Of a stretch of 64,000 nucleotides of DNA, positions 43,119 to 52,015 are shown piece after piece (position 1 is the stretch's first letter; the number at the start of each line of letters is the position of its first letter). The notes beneath the pieces are model-generated. The model was not told the DNA's origin. It made no database searches and saw only the letters and a program-made list of their open reading frames with translations. The position numbers were made by a program, and so were the translations under genes. Source of the DNA: Candidatus Manganitrophaceae bacterium (GTDB lineage: Bacteria; Nitrospirota; Nitrospiria; SBBL01; Manganitrophaceae); the NCBI GenBank assembly GCA_016200325.1, contig JACQEZ010000016.1, positions 1-64,000 of the forward strand, read 5' to 3'.

Positions 43119-43153
43119 ATCCTAAATCGGAATGTAGAAAGGAAAAATAAAAA

Positions 43154-43519
43154 ATGAAGATCTCGATGGTTCTTCTTCTCTCTCTTGTCTTTCTAGCCGC
43201 CGGCAGGGTGCATGCTGAAACATTTACCTTAAAAACAAACATGTCGGACGATCTGGCCTTCGTCGGGAAGGATGGCACCAAAAATCCGACGATTGAAGTT
43301 CAGGAAGGGGACGTGGTGGAGCTCGTCATTGAAAACGGCGATGGCGGCCCCCATATCTTCACGGCTCCCGATATCAACGTCAAATCATCCCGGATTGACA
43401 CCGTGGGAGAACGGACGGTCGTCAAGTTCGTCGCGAAAAAGGGGGAGTTCAAATACTTCTGCCCCCTTCCCGGACACCGCAGACTCGGAATGGAAGGAAC
43501 CATCGTCTGCCGTCATTAA
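43154..43519 (+). CDS. Periplasmic cupredoxin (plastocyanin-like copper protein)
   Basis: 121 residues with a signal peptide (MVLLLSLVFLAAGRVHA). The blue-copper ligands are visible: His in DGGPHIFTAP, and Cys, His and Met in YFCPLPGHRRLGMEG. The strand order (TIEVQEGDVVELVIEN) fits the family. Such proteins carry electrons between membrane complexes or bind copper. It follows a cysteine-rich membrane protein gene, and a CopD-like gene lies in the window at 12.3 kb. AAGGA precedes the ATG. Confidence 0.88.
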   Translation: MKISMVLLLSLVFLAAGRVHAETFTLKTNMSDDLAFVGKDGTKNPTIEVQEGDVVELVIENGDGGPHIFTAPDINVKSSRIDTVGERTVVKFVAKKGEFKYFCPLPGHRRLGMEGTIVCRH

Positions 43520-43901
43520 CAAGGCGCAGAGCCGCCGTTCAATACAACCCGCCCTCATTAAAAGAGAACCAAGACAGAGGCTCAAATCGGCAAGGCCGCT
43601 TTGGGCCTCCTGCCGTTGAAGACTCCTATGGAATTCATCACAACCCAGAAATGCCGCTTACTCGTTTTCATCCTGTCGCTCTTAATCCATTCGAGTAGAT
43701 TGCTCCCTCCTTTGATCTAATTGACTCCCTTCCTCTAGGTTCTTACGATAGAAATTGGGATTTGTCCGACGTTGATCCAGCAGAAAACCGATTTGATCCA
43801 GAACAAGTCAAACCTCAGGAGATGAGCGGCCGGCGACCTTTGAAGCCCCCGCCCATCCTCGATCAGCATCAACGGGTCGGAGATTTTGAAAGGAGATTTT
43901 T
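43520..43901. other. Intergenic region with a candidate promoter
   Basis: About 380 bases with no gene. A promoter-like pair lies at 43721-43749 (see its entry). Confidence 0.4.
43721..43749 (+). promoter_or_regulatory. Sigma-70-type promoter candidate for the 570-residue membrane protein
   Basis: TTGACT (43721-43726), 17 bases, TACGAT (43744-43749), about 150 bases upstream of the ATG at 43902. Confidence 0.4.
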
Positions 43902-45614
43902 ATGAGAATATCGATTAAACAGATCGGCGCAATGGTCGCATTGTTGCTTTGGTCTCATCCTGTTTATGCACAAGACGCGGCGGTCGCCGTCACCCCGGGC
44001 GGCGCCGCCGTTCTCTTCTCCGGGCCGCATTTCTTTGCCGCGCTTCTGGTCGGAATCGCTCTCGCCGTCGCGTTTCAGTTGGCGCTCACCCACCTTTCGG
44101 TGGCGGCCGGGGTCACCGCCCTCGGGCCGGTAGACCGGCCAGAGACGAACGATCCTAAAAAATCAAAAAAAATGGAGAAGGACGAATCAGGGGTCATGGC
44201 GTCGGCCCGAAAGATCACCACCGGTTATGGACTCTGGAGTTTAATCACGGCGAGCCTCGCCCTCTTTTTTGCCAGCTGGCTCGCGGTCGAGATCAGCCTC
44301 ACTGCCAGCGCCGCCCTCGGCGCGATCATCGGGCTGACGATCTGGGGGCTTTTTTATCTCGCCATGACCTACCTGCAGTTGGGGGCGGTCACCTCTCTGG
44401 TCGGTGGGCTGATCCATACCGCCACGTCGGGACTCCGCTCCATGCGGCAGGCGGCCACCTCTATTTTCGGCAGCGCTCCGGAGGAGAAAGCGGCCGACAC
44501 CGCCGCTCAAGTCGCCGCGTCGGTGCGCAACGAGCTCTTTGGGGAGATGGAACCGGACGACCTGCGCACCGAGATGAAGCGGTTCATTCAGGAGCTCAAG
44601 CCGAAGCCGATCGAGCCGCGCGAAATCCGCAATGAGCTGGAGAAACTCTTCAGCGATACCGAAATTCGGGCGATGACCACACACGACGACCAACTCGACC
44701 GCGACCAGCTCGTCGCTTCTTTCGAGACGAAATACGGCTCCCGGGAGCAACGGCGGGAGACGGTAGAGAAGGCGAAGGGAGCGGCTGCGACGGTGGCGGA
44801 GGAGGCCCGATCGGAGAAGCCGACGGCGGAGAAGGTCGTCGATGCCGGACTGCGCCTCGCCGGCTATTCGAAAGAAGAGGCGGAGAGAACCCGGCAGGAA
44901 TGGGAGAACTATCTCCGCAACACCGGCAAGGAGGCGCTCAATCCCGAGAGTATTAAACATGAAATCGAAATTTTGGTTCATGATCCCAAGCGGGGCGCCT
45001 CCCTCCTTCAGAGCCGGGCCTCTGAGGCGTTCAACAAATCGACCGTCGCCTCGCTCTTGGCGCAGCGGGAAGACATGTCGCGGGAGGAGGCGGAACGGAC
45101 CGCAGACCGGGCGGAGCAGATTATCCGGGAATTTCGCGCCCGCGGCGGGGGAGGGGTGCAACAACGGCTCACGGCGGCGCAGGAGCGGGCGATCTCCCGT
45201 CTGCGCGATTATCTCAATTCGCTGAATCGCCCGGAGCTGAAGTATGAGGGGCTGCGCGATGATCTCCTCCGCCTCTTCCGAGATCCCAAAGGAGGAGCCG
45301 ACGCACTGATTCAGCGCTTCAGCGCGATCGACCGGGAGACCCTGAAGGCGCTCATTGCCTCCCGCAGAGATACCTCTCCGGAAGATGCCGAGCACATTCT
45401 CAACCAGATCGAGTCGACCCGGGACAACATGGTGAATAAAGCCGAAGAGATGAAGGCCGAGGTCGATCGCCGGATGAACGAACTGAAAAAAGAGGGGCTG
45501 AGGCAGGCAGAAGAGACCCGAAAGGTCATCGCGGCCGCAGCCTGGTGGTCCTTTATCACCGCGGTCGTCTCCGGCATCGCGGCGATCGCTGGAGGGCTCG
45601 TCGGGGTTGCATAA
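43902..45614 (+). CDS. Large membrane protein with charged coiled-coil central region
   Basis: 570 residues. A signal or first helix (GAMVALLLWSHPVYA) and three membrane helices in the first 170 residues (FFAALLVGIALAVAFQLALT; LWSLITASLALFFASWLAV; ALGAIIGLTIWGLFYLAMTY) precede a 340-residue charged region. There a helical unit recurs, such as 'REDMSREEAERTADRAEQI' and 'RRDTSPEDAEHILNQIE', along with QELKPKPIEPREIRNELEKL-type helices. A last helix (WWSFITAVVSGIAAIAGG) sits at the C-terminus. Similar designs occur in cyanobacterial and other hypothetical proteins. No function is known. AAGGAG precedes the ATG; a terminator follows. Confidence 0.7.
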   Translation: MRISIKQIGAMVALLLWSHPVYAQDAAVAVTPGGAAVLFSGPHFFAALLVGIALAVAFQLALTHLSVAAGVTALGPVDRPETNDPKKSKKMEKDESGVMASARKITTGYGLWSLITASLALFFASWLAVEISLTASAALGAIIGLTIWGLFYLAMTYLQLGAVTSLVGGLIHTATSGLRSMRQAATSIFGSAPEEKAADTAAQVAASVRNELFGEMEPDDLRTEMKRFIQELKPKPIEPREIRNELEKLFSDTEIRAMTTHDDQLDRDQLVASFETKYGSREQRRETVEKAKGAAATVAEEARSEKPTAEKVVDAGLRLAGYSKEEAERTRQEWENYLRNTGKEALNPESIKHEIEILVHDPKRGASLLQSRASEAFNKSTVASLLAQREDMSREEAERTADRAEQIIREFRARGGGGVQQRLTAAQERAISRLRDYLNSLNRPELKYEGLRDDLLRLFRDPKGGADALIQRFSAIDRETLKALIASRRDTSPEDAEHILNQIESTRDNMVNKAEEMKAEVDRRMNELKKEGLRQAEETRKVIAAAAWWSFITAVVSGIAAIAGGLVGVA

Positions 45615-45678
45615 GTGTAAGGGTTAAAGAGTGAACGATAATGAAAGATAAGAAGAGAGATTTCTTCTTCGGGACTCG

Positions 45679-45708
45679 GGGGACGCTTTTTCGAAAGCGT
45701 CCCCTTTT
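45679..45708 (+). terminator. Intrinsic terminator
   Basis: GGGGACGCTTT, loop TTCG, AAAGCGTCCCC, then TTTTCG. It closes the transcript of the large membrane-protein gene and resembles the terminator after the BON-domain gene in its stem sequence. Confidence 0.85.
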
Positions 45709-45775
45709 CGTGCGCGGTGCCACGTACGTGCGATTTAAAATAGGCGTCCGCGGTTAACCTTATCCGCCCATCGGC

Positions 45776-45804
45776 TTGTGTGCGGCGCCGATCCCCTTTA
45801 TAAT
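45776..45804 (+). promoter_or_regulatory. Promoter just before the Cys/His-rich gene
   Basis: TTGTGT (45776-45781), 17 bases, TATAAT (45799-45804). The -10 element is perfect. Transcription would start about 45811, giving a leader of only about six bases before the ATG at 45817. The start at 45817 is therefore favoured over the GTG at 45778, which lies inside the promoter. Confidence 0.55.
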
Positions 45805-45816
45805 GCGTCAACCCGC

Positions 45817-46704
45817 ATGAGACAACTTTTCCGGCATAAACGACTCACCTCCTCTTTTCTGACCCGATGGAGCGCCCTCGGCCTGATCGGCGCGGCCCTC
45901 CTCTTCCTGGCGAGCCTTACCGGGTCGATCGGAACCGGGTTGACCATTTCAAAGATCGCCGACTGCGTCCGGCATTCCACCCCTGCAGAACAGCGCCGCT
46001 GTTTCGCCCCGGTCGCTCAGGACGCTGTCCGATCCGGAAAGACCGCGGCGCTGCTTCAGATGCTGGCGGCGATGGTCCGATCGGAGACCCTCGATGACTG
46101 CCACCCGCTCGCCCACGACCTTGGACAGGCAAGCTTCGAGGCCCGCAAAAATCTCCTCCGCGCGATGCATGAGGGAGATGCAAGCTGCCACAAGGGCTAT
46201 TATCATGGCGTCGTGGCGGCGGCGGTGCACCACGCCGCCTCGCTTGGACAGCTCGACATCGTCAACCTCTGTGCCGATCTCCGTAAGGAGGCCCTCGCAT
46301 ATGACGCTTGCCTCCACGGCCTGGGACACGGCTTGATGCATCTGTCTGATAATATCGTCGCCGCCCAACAGCCTTGCGCCTCCCTTCCCGACGCCTATGC
46401 CCGCCGGCGGTGCGTCGACGGCCTCTGGATGGAGAATGCCATGCAATACCTCCACCTCGACCCGGCCGAGTACCGCCTCTCGGCGCCGCGCGGGTGTGAC
46501 CGGTTCCCCCTTCCCCCGGGCCCGTTTGAAGCCTGTTATGGAGCGATCGGGGAAATCGCCCTGTTCTACTACCGACACCACCTCTCGGCCGCGCTCGAGA
46601 TCTGTTACGCGGTTGAAAGCCGCCCCGGCCGGGAGAGGTGCGAGCGCGGCGCCCGGGAGGAGTTCAAGGCCTGGCAGCAGGAGCGCCCCCAGAGTCCATT
46701 TTAG
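45817..46704 (+). CDS. Exported cysteine/histidine-rich protein of unknown function
   Basis: 295 residues. The N-terminal helix (WSALGLIGAALLFLASLTGS) exports or anchors it. The mature region has twelve cysteines and a repeated Cys-His pattern: DDCHPLAHDLGQ, ASCHKGYYHGVV and ACLHGLGHGLMHL, plus RRCFAP, RRCVDG, GCDRF, ACYGAIG and ICYAV. The three C/H motifs look like metal- or haem-binding sites, but none is a CXXCH haem site. Paired cysteines near helices would form disulfides in the periplasm. I do not recognise a named family; similar 'C-x-H-G-x-G-H-G' proteins exist as hypotheticals. Confidence 0.68.
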   Translation: MRQLFRHKRLTSSFLTRWSALGLIGAALLFLASLTGSIGTGLTISKIADCVRHSTPAEQRRCFAPVAQDAVRSGKTAALLQMLAAMVRSETLDDCHPLAHDLGQASFEARKNLLRAMHEGDASCHKGYYHGVVAAAVHHAASLGQLDIVNLCADLRKEALAYDACLHGLGHGLMHLSDNIVAAQQPCASLPDAYARRRCVDGLWMENAMQYLHLDPAEYRLSAPRGCDRFPLPPGPFEACYGAIGEIALFYYRHHLSAALEICYAVESRPGRERCERGAREEFKAWQQERPQSPF

Positions 46705-46831
46705 CCCGGCCTCCCCCTTTTTTATTGAAATATCCATTAATTGCGAAATCTTTTGCATATTTCTTAACATTGGGAATGGTACTTCTCCTCCAAAAGGTGT
46801 AAAATAGAGAGACTCTTACCGAAAGGAGCTT

Positions 46832-47239
46832 ATGAGCATACAGCAGTCATATAAAGTGGGAGGGGAAATTACCTCTTTCTGCACCAAATGTAAACTGGCT
46901 CTAGAGCATATTATTGCTGCCGTGGCCGATGAAAAAATCGCGAAGGTTCAATGCAGAACCTGCGGCGGGTTCCACCGCTATATTGATCCGAGCATCCCGC
47001 GCGATGCCACCCCGAAGAAGTCGAAGAAAGCAAAAGCGGACGAGACCTGGGAGAAGATGATCCAATTGTCCGCCGCAAAAAAGAAACTTCCCTACAGCAT
47101 GACCGGATCATTTAAGGAGAAGGATGTCATCGATCATCTCAAATTTGGTTTGGGGGTCGTGACGGAACGCCTGTCCTGGGACAAAATCCAGGTCACCTTC
47201 AAGGAAGGGGAAAAAATTCTCCTCTCCAAGCAGGTATAA
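46832..47239 (+). CDS. Zinc-ribbon and C-terminal beta domain protein
   Basis: 135 residues. A four-cysteine ribbon (FCTKCKLALEHI; VQCRTCGGFHRYID) opens the protein. A lysine-rich linker (PKKSKKAKADE) leads to a C-terminal domain with VIDHLKFGLGVVTERLSWDK and IQVTFKEGEKILL, which recalls the short 'F-G-x-G-x-V' beta pattern of CarD/TRCF-like RNA-polymerase-interacting domains. This would fit a DNA- or RNA-binding regulator, an inference. AAAGGAG precedes the ATG. Confidence 0.65.
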   Translation: MSIQQSYKVGGEITSFCTKCKLALEHIIAAVADEKIAKVQCRTCGGFHRYIDPSIPRDATPKKSKKAKADETWEKMIQLSAAKKKLPYSMTGSFKEKDVIDHLKFGLGVVTERLSWDKIQVTFKEGEKILLSKQV

Positions 47240-47259
47240 CAAGCATCAATAAATAGTCA

Positions 47260-47330
47260 TACAAACGAATCCCGGAGGTTGATCTGAGGATCAACGCGGC
47301 GTCCGGCGCCGCACCTCCGGGATTCGTTTG
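47260..47330. repeat. 71-base cloverleaf-shaped inverted repeat between convergent genes
   Basis: Outer arms ACAAACGAATCCCGGAGGT (47260-47278) and its perfect complement (47312-47330) pair over 19 bases. Inside are two smaller hairpins: TGATC/GATCA (47279-47292) and GCGGCG/CGCCGC (47295-47311). The whole forms a T- or three-armed structure. It lies between two convergent genes. Confidence 0.75.
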
Positions 47331-47339
47331 TCTAAGGGG

Positions 47340-47759
47340 TTATTCGACTCCCTCTCGAACCGGAATACGGATCCGGTAGGTCCCCCCGCCGGTGTCGTTT
47401 TTACTTCCGAGATCGAGGAGGGCTTTGATATTCCCGGTCCGATACGGTTCAATAGGAAGATGGAACGGAGCGTGGGGGGCTACTTTGAAACGGCCCAATA
47501 GCAGATCGGTCGAATCTGAAACACGATAACAGCAGTGGCTGGTTTGGGTCAGGTAAGGTCTTGGATCGCTGCTATAATAAACCGCCCCTGCGATCGGTGC
47601 ACCGAAATGGGGCCTCAGTGAAAGCTCCAGGCGGTAGCCGACGAGATACTCCTGTAAATCGCGCAGATCGAAAATGGGGATCAGGGACCCTTGCAGACCG
47701 TCGCAATAGTCTGACAGGCAACCTCCTTTAATCAATCGTTTCTCGCGTTTCTCGGTCAT
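47340..47759 (-). CDS. Conserved-looking cytoplasmic protein of unknown function
   Basis: 139 residues, no signal or membrane helix. The N-terminus is basic (EKREKRLIKGGCLSDY), and the middle has FDLRDLQEYLVGYRLELSLR and cysteine-containing SHCCYRVSD. The final part (LLDLGSKNDTGGGTYRIRIP) is beta-rich. The strand pattern and small size are reminiscent of PilZ-like or regulatory beta barrels, but the PilZ motifs are absent, so no assignment is made. It lies 59 bases downstream of the lipoprotein gene on the same strand's opposite side of the cloverleaf element. Confidence 0.55.
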   Translation of the reverse strand: MTEKREKRLIKGGCLSDYCDGLQGSLIPIFDLRDLQEYLVGYRLELSLRPHFGAPIAGAVYYSSDPRPYLTQTSHCCYRVSDSTDLLLGRFKVAPHAPFHLPIEPYRTGNIKALLDLGSKNDTGGGTYRIRIPVREGVE

Positions 47760-47818
47760 GCCGCCCCGGAGTTTCCCCTCCCGTTACCTGATCGACCCCG
47801 ACCCCTTTGTCTCGGGGC

Positions 47819-48742
47819 TCATTGGCAGCCCGGCTGGCCCCACAGAAACCGCCGCACATTCATTCCGGGAGAGGCGGTCACCTGACACTGCGCCTGCCAG
47901 CTCCCGCCGGCGCCGTCGGCGCTCACCGCGGCATTCCAGGTCCCGGTGCGGAGATTTCCCACCATCTGTCCATAAGGACAATGCGCCGTATACAACCCGG
48001 AGGGCGCATCGTACGTGGCGGAGGGGGCCGGGTTCGCCATGACCGTATTCTTAAACGGGGTGGTGAGGCCGGTCGTTCCGGTGAGGGTCAGCGGGGTGAC
48101 GGTCCAGGTCAAGGTCGCCCGGCAGAAATCAGGCGGAAAGGTCTGGGTCTGAAACGGTCCCAACAGATGATCGACGGTGAGGAAAAGCGAGGCGGTCGTC
48201 GGACCCCCTCCACCCGGCCCGCCACCGCCTCCGCCGATAATCACGCTGCTCGGCACCGGATTATAGGTGATGGTAATCGTCTGGCTCATCGCGTGAAAGT
48301 TGGCGGCGGTCGCCGTCACGATGACCGGCGCCGACATCGTCACCTCAATCGATTGACTGCCCGGTCCCCCGGCGCCGTTGCTCCCCACGATGCTGAGTTG
48401 ATCGGGGACGTTGCCGCTGGAATCGGGCGCGCCGGTCGCCGTCACCTGAGAGAGGACTTTGTCGGCCTGCTTGACCGTGACGCTGAACTGCTGCACCCCG
48501 CCCGGGTTTTTCGCACTTCCACTGAACATCACCCGCGCCCCTTCGGTCACACCGACCGAAGTGGTCGTCCCCACGTTCTCTTTGCCCGGTTCGACATCGC
48601 CGCTGTATCCGCTCGGCTGCTGGACGATGAAAGCGTTGATGAGGATCGTCGGCGCCGCATCATTCCCGGCCGGGGGGATCGTCACATTGTGAGCACAGGC
48701 GGCAAAAAGGAGAATCAGCCCTGCGAGCGCCAACCGTTTCAT
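47819..48742 (-). CDS. Lipoprotein with immunoglobulin-like repeats and glycine hinge
   Basis: 307 residues. ATG at 48742 follows GGGAGGG. The lipobox is LLFAACAHN, so the mature protein is lipid-anchored. Residues about 30-160 form a beta-sandwich region (VTEGARVMFSGSAKNPGGVQ; QFSVTVKQADKVLSQV) that looks Ig/FN3-like. A long glycine hinge (VIIGGGGGGPGGGG) is followed by a second beta domain with four cysteines (DFCRATLTW; AHCPYGQM; AQCQV; PGCQ). No exact family. Likely surface or periplasmic. Confidence 0.65.
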   Translation of the reverse strand: MKRLALAGLILLFAACAHNVTIPPAGNDAAPTILINAFIVQQPSGYSGDVEPGKENVGTTTSVGVTEGARVMFSGSAKNPGGVQQFSVTVKQADKVLSQVTATGAPDSSGNVPDQLSIVGSNGAGGPGSQSIEVTMSAPVIVTATAANFHAMSQTITITYNPVPSSVIIGGGGGGPGGGGPTTASLFLTVDHLLGPFQTQTFPPDFCRATLTWTVTPLTLTGTTGLTTPFKNTVMANPAPSATYDAPSGLYTAHCPYGQMVGNLRTGTWNAAVSADGAGGSWQAQCQVTASPGMNVRRFLWGQPGCQ

Positions 48743-49033
48743 CACCCCTCCCGATTTAAAGATGATCTGAGATCCGTTGAAGATTCAACAGGAAGACCGG
48801 ACGCCGTCTTTATCTACAGTATGACGGGATCTTCATTGCTTTTTCAACATCTCCTTGCCTTCTTTTTAATCACGATCGAACCGAGGCCGGCTTCGGTTCA
48901 GGAGGTCTGGAATGGGGATCTTTAATGAGGGAAGTAGGATGAATCGGGCACAGTTGGAAATTGCGTCTTCAGAAAGGTGTCTAAAATAAGCGGGACAAGG
49001 CTGTGAAGCATCCGATCGAGCGATCGGTTTTGA
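48743..49033. other. Intergenic region without a recognised gene
   Basis: 290 bases between two minus-strand genes. No gene, hairpin terminator or repeat is convincing. Confidence 0.35.
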
Positions 49034-51142
49034 TCAGATCTTAAATCGGTTGACCTCCCCTTTGAGTACATTCGCCTGATCGACCAGCCCTTCCACCACC
49101 TGATTCATCTGTTGAACCATTTCTGCGCTGACCTGAGTGATCTGGTTGATCTCGACAATCGATTTCATAATAATATCGCTTCCCCGTTTCTGCTCCTCCA
49201 TCGAATACGCGATCTGCTGAAAGCGGCTCGTCACATTTTCCACCGCTTCGCTGATCTGCATGCTTCCTTTCGCCTGCTCCTCCGTCGAGACCTTGACCTC
49301 CTGCATGATATCCTTCATCCGATCGGAGGCCTCCGTAATCTCTTCAAGCCCTTTTTTCTGCGTCTGCATGGCGGTGGTGATCTGGAGGATCATGAGATTC
49401 ATTTTCTCCATCAGCTGGGTCACATGGTGCGTCTCCCGCACTTGTGCGACCGTCGCATTTTCGATCTGACGCGACATTTCGCACGAGCGCTTCGAGCTCT
49501 CCAGGATCTGGCTCAGCGAGGTCCGCGCGTCGATGGAGAGCCGCATCCCCTCCTCCACGCTGTGGGAGCCTTCTCGGATGGAGACCACGGCGTCTTTCGC
49601 CTCCGATTGGACATCTCGAACGAGCTGGGCGATTTCCTGGGTTGACGCTCCGGTCCGGTCGGCCAGATTCTTGATTTCATCCGCCACCACGCTGAAGCCC
49701 TTTCCCTGCTCGCCGGCCTGGGCCGCCAGGATGGCCGCATTCAACGCCAACAAATTCGTTTGACGGGTCACTTCATTGATGACCGTTAAGATTTTTCCGA
49801 TGTGTTCCGCCCGCTCGTCCAACTGGTCGATCACGTTCGATGATTTCTCGACCGTCTCTTTGATTCTCTCCATCCCCGCAATCGTCTTCTCGATCGCCCC
49901 GACCCCCAGCTCCGCCGCATCCTGGCTGACCTTCCCGGTCAAAAAAGCCGATTCCCGGGCGTGCTTCTCCACCTCTTTGATCGACGCATCCATTTCGTTA
50001 ATGGAAGCGGTTGTCTGTTGCGCATTAGAGGAGAGCGAGCCGACATGGTCGACCACCTCATTGATGGAGCGCGACACCTGCGCCAACGACGATGCCATCT
50101 CCTCCACCGAGGAGGCCAGATGCACGGTGTTGACGGCGACATGGCCGACCGAGGCGCTCATCTGAATGACCGAAGAAGAGGTCGTTTCGGCCAGCGCAGA
50201 GAGGCCGTCGATATTTTCGGAAATGTTTTTGACCGACGCATTCATCTCCCCGATCGAAGAAGAGGTATTTACCACCGCATCGGCCTGATGCATCGCCCCT
50301 TCCCTGACTTTTTGGGTATTGGCAAAGAGTTGCTCCGACATTTTGGTGATCAGGAGCGAGGCGTCTTGAATCTTTTTAATCATCCCTTTTAAACCGGACG
50401 ACATTTGCGAGAACGCATGCGCCAGGACCCCCACCTCATCTTGGGAGGAGGCGGTGAGGAGCTGACTGAAATCTCCCTCTGCGATTTGGGTGGCCGCCTC
50501 GGTCATCCGCTCCAACGGGGTGATAATGATGCCGACGAAAATCAACGAGACCAGAATCCCGCCGCACATCAATGCGGTCAAGACCGAGAGGATGATCAGG
50601 GAAAACTTCACGAGATCCTTCTGGAGGGTTTTTAAAGAGATCCCCAGCCGAATCACCCCGACCCTTTTGGTCGTCGGCGGTTCCCCTTTTTCGGTCGAGA
50701 CCTCGGAAGGAGCGATGACATCATAATATTCTCCCCCGTCGTGAGAATAGGGGAACACGGTCGCCTCGCCTGTTCTCAGCGCCTGTCCGGTGAGCGGGTC
50801 GCTCAACACCTTCCCAATTTGCGCCACCTCGGTGTGCGCGATGACCTTCCCGTCGTTGTTTAAGACGATCACATACTCAATCCCCTCGGCGCGAGAGATC
50901 TTTTTGAGCATCGGCAACAGCATTGTGTTGTCTTCGGTGGCGATGCTGAAGATTGAAAGGGCCGCGATGTTCTCTGCAATCACCAGGCCCCGTTTCTGAA
51001 ATTGATCTTCAAAATGCCTCTGAATCGTTTTCAGCAGGATGACGCCGAGGATCGATCCGATGAGGATAAAGAGGAGGCTGAGCATAAGGACAAATTTAAA
51101 TCTCAATCCACGCTTCAGTCTTTTTTGACCGATAAAATCCAT
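49034..51142 (-). CDS. Methyl-accepting chemotaxis protein with periplasmic Cache-type sensor
   Basis: 702 residues from ATG at 51142 after GAAGGAAAG; an upstream 78-codon frame extension has no site or homology. First helix FVLMLSLLFILIGSILGVIL, then a single Cache-like periplasmic domain (EGIEYVIVLNNDGKVIAHT; GGEYYDVIAPSE). A second helix, a HAMP domain (ITPLERMTEAATQIAEGDFS) and the signalling coiled coil follow; the highly conserved tip is QTNLLALNAAILAAQAGEQG. It should feed a CheA/CheW array, but no che genes are in the window. Methylation-type glutamates flank the tip. Confidence 0.92.
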   Translation of the reverse strand: MDFIGQKRLKRGLRFKFVLMLSLLFILIGSILGVILLKTIQRHFEDQFQKRGLVIAENIAALSIFSIATEDNTMLLPMLKKISRAEGIEYVIVLNNDGKVIAHTEVAQIGKVLSDPLTGQALRTGEATVFPYSHDGGEYYDVIAPSEVSTEKGEPPTTKRVGVIRLGISLKTLQKDLVKFSLIILSVLTALMCGGILVSLIFVGIIITPLERMTEAATQIAEGDFSQLLTASSQDEVGVLAHAFSQMSSGLKGMIKKIQDASLLITKMSEQLFANTQKVREGAMHQADAVVNTSSSIGEMNASVKNISENIDGLSALAETTSSSVIQMSASVGHVAVNTVHLASSVEEMASSLAQVSRSINEVVDHVGSLSSNAQQTTASINEMDASIKEVEKHARESAFLTGKVSQDAAELGVGAIEKTIAGMERIKETVEKSSNVIDQLDERAEHIGKILTVINEVTRQTNLLALNAAILAAQAGEQGKGFSVVADEIKNLADRTGASTQEIAQLVRDVQSEAKDAVVSIREGSHSVEEGMRLSIDARTSLSQILESSKRSCEMSRQIENATVAQVRETHHVTQLMEKMNLMILQITTAMQTQKKGLEEITEASDRMKDIMQEVKVSTEEQAKGSMQISEAVENVTSRFQQIAYSMEEQKRGSDIIMKSIVEINQITQVSAEMVQQMNQVVEGLVDQANVLKGEVNRFKI

Positions 51143-51429
51143 CTCGCTTTCCTTCAGACCTTTTTTCGCCGTCGGTACCGGCACGCTCAAACGATCATCG
51201 GGGCTTGAACAGGATAAGAACGCTGACCCCTCGAAGACATTCAAACGATGACACCGTCGGAGGCATTCAATAGATCCATTCAGTATATCAAAGATGTCAA
51301 TTTGCGGGGTCTTGGCCCTGAGAAGGGAGGGAGGGAAATCATTGATGCACAATCCTTCTTCCCCCGTAGTCGACATTCTTTATTGACGGGGGAGAGATCT
51401 CTGGTATTTTTTGAGCGGAGGATTCCCCC

Positions 51430-51831
51430 ATGGATGAGAGAAGAGAACACGTTCGAATTCCGCTTGTTTCCATCGCTCGCCTGACGCCGCAAGGCCTCGA
51501 TTCGAAACGGTTGGTTTCGATCCGGGATATCTCCACCCATGGCGTCGGAATATACAATTGTGAAGAAGAATACCAAAAGGGAGAAATCGTCGTCATCGAG
51601 CTTCATCTGACCGATGCCGATGAAGCCTTGAGTGATTCGATCTCCGGAGAGGTGGTCTGGGTGACCCCGATCCACGACGGGACGCGCCGCTCCGTCGGCA
51701 TCCGCTTTGATCATATGGAACAGGAGAAACCGAAGCTCTATGCCTTCATCAAACGCCTTGAAGAGAAAGTAGAGGGAGGCTCCCCTGATCTTTCCAAAAA
51801 AAATCGGATAACGAATTCGGAAGGATCTTGA
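51430..51831 (+). CDS. PilZ domain protein
   Basis: 133 residues, mostly one PilZ domain. Both motifs are present: RREHVR (R-x-x-x-R in REHVR) at the N-terminus and DISTHGVG (D-x-S-x-x-G). The barrel continues with GEVVWVTPIHDGTRRSVG and IRFDHME. GGAGG lies seven bases before the ATG. It is closely similar in layout to the PilZ protein at 8052 (same 'GEV-W-x-x-P' strand). It is a probable c-di-GMP effector placed next to a chemotaxis receptor gene (divergent), which fits a motility role. Confidence 0.87.
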   Translation: MDERREHVRIPLVSIARLTPQGLDSKRLVSIRDISTHGVGIYNCEEEYQKGEIVVIELHLTDADEALSDSISGEVVWVTPIHDGTRRSVGIRFDHMEQEKPKLYAFIKRLEEKVEGGSPDLSKKNRITNSEGS

Positions 51832-51841
51832 TCCAACGGCT

Positions 51842-52006
51842 TCAAGCAGGAAGGTGCGCTTTTACTTTTCCGATAATTTCTTTGAGGTTGAGCGGCTTGA
51901 TCCGGTATTCAGAGGCGCCGAGCGCAAGCCCCTGTTCGCGTGCGAGGGGAGCGGCTTTAGCACGGATCATTAGAATGGATAGATAAGAAAGCTTGACCTT
52001 GAGAGT
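51842..52006 (-). pseudogene. Receiver-domain remnant, probably of a lost hybrid kinase
   Basis: The minus strand reads LSYLSILMIRAKAAPLAREQ then GLALGASEYRIKPLNLKEI and IGKVKAHLPA, ending TGA at 51842-51844. This is the C-terminal half of a receiver domain (beta4 to alpha5, with the conserved Lys-Pro in RIKPLN). The frame has a TAG upstream (52007-52009) and no start. It lies directly after the yfiR-like stop, where similar TonB-receptor/YfiR clusters often carry a hybrid sensor kinase, so the rest of that kinase is probably deleted. Confidence 0.72.
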
Positions 52007-52015
52007 CTATCTTCC

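Noticed and set aside
44241..45395. Minus-strand open frame of 384 codons
   Set aside because: Opposite a clear membrane-protein gene with a strong ribosome site and terminator; no motif.
47260..47330. Cloverleaf element as a tRNA
   Set aside because: No anticodon loop, T-loop or acceptor geometry; the outer stem is 19 pairs long.
47807..48925. Plus-strand open frame of 372 codons
   Set aside because: Opposite the lipoprotein gene, whose lipobox and ribosome site are convincing.
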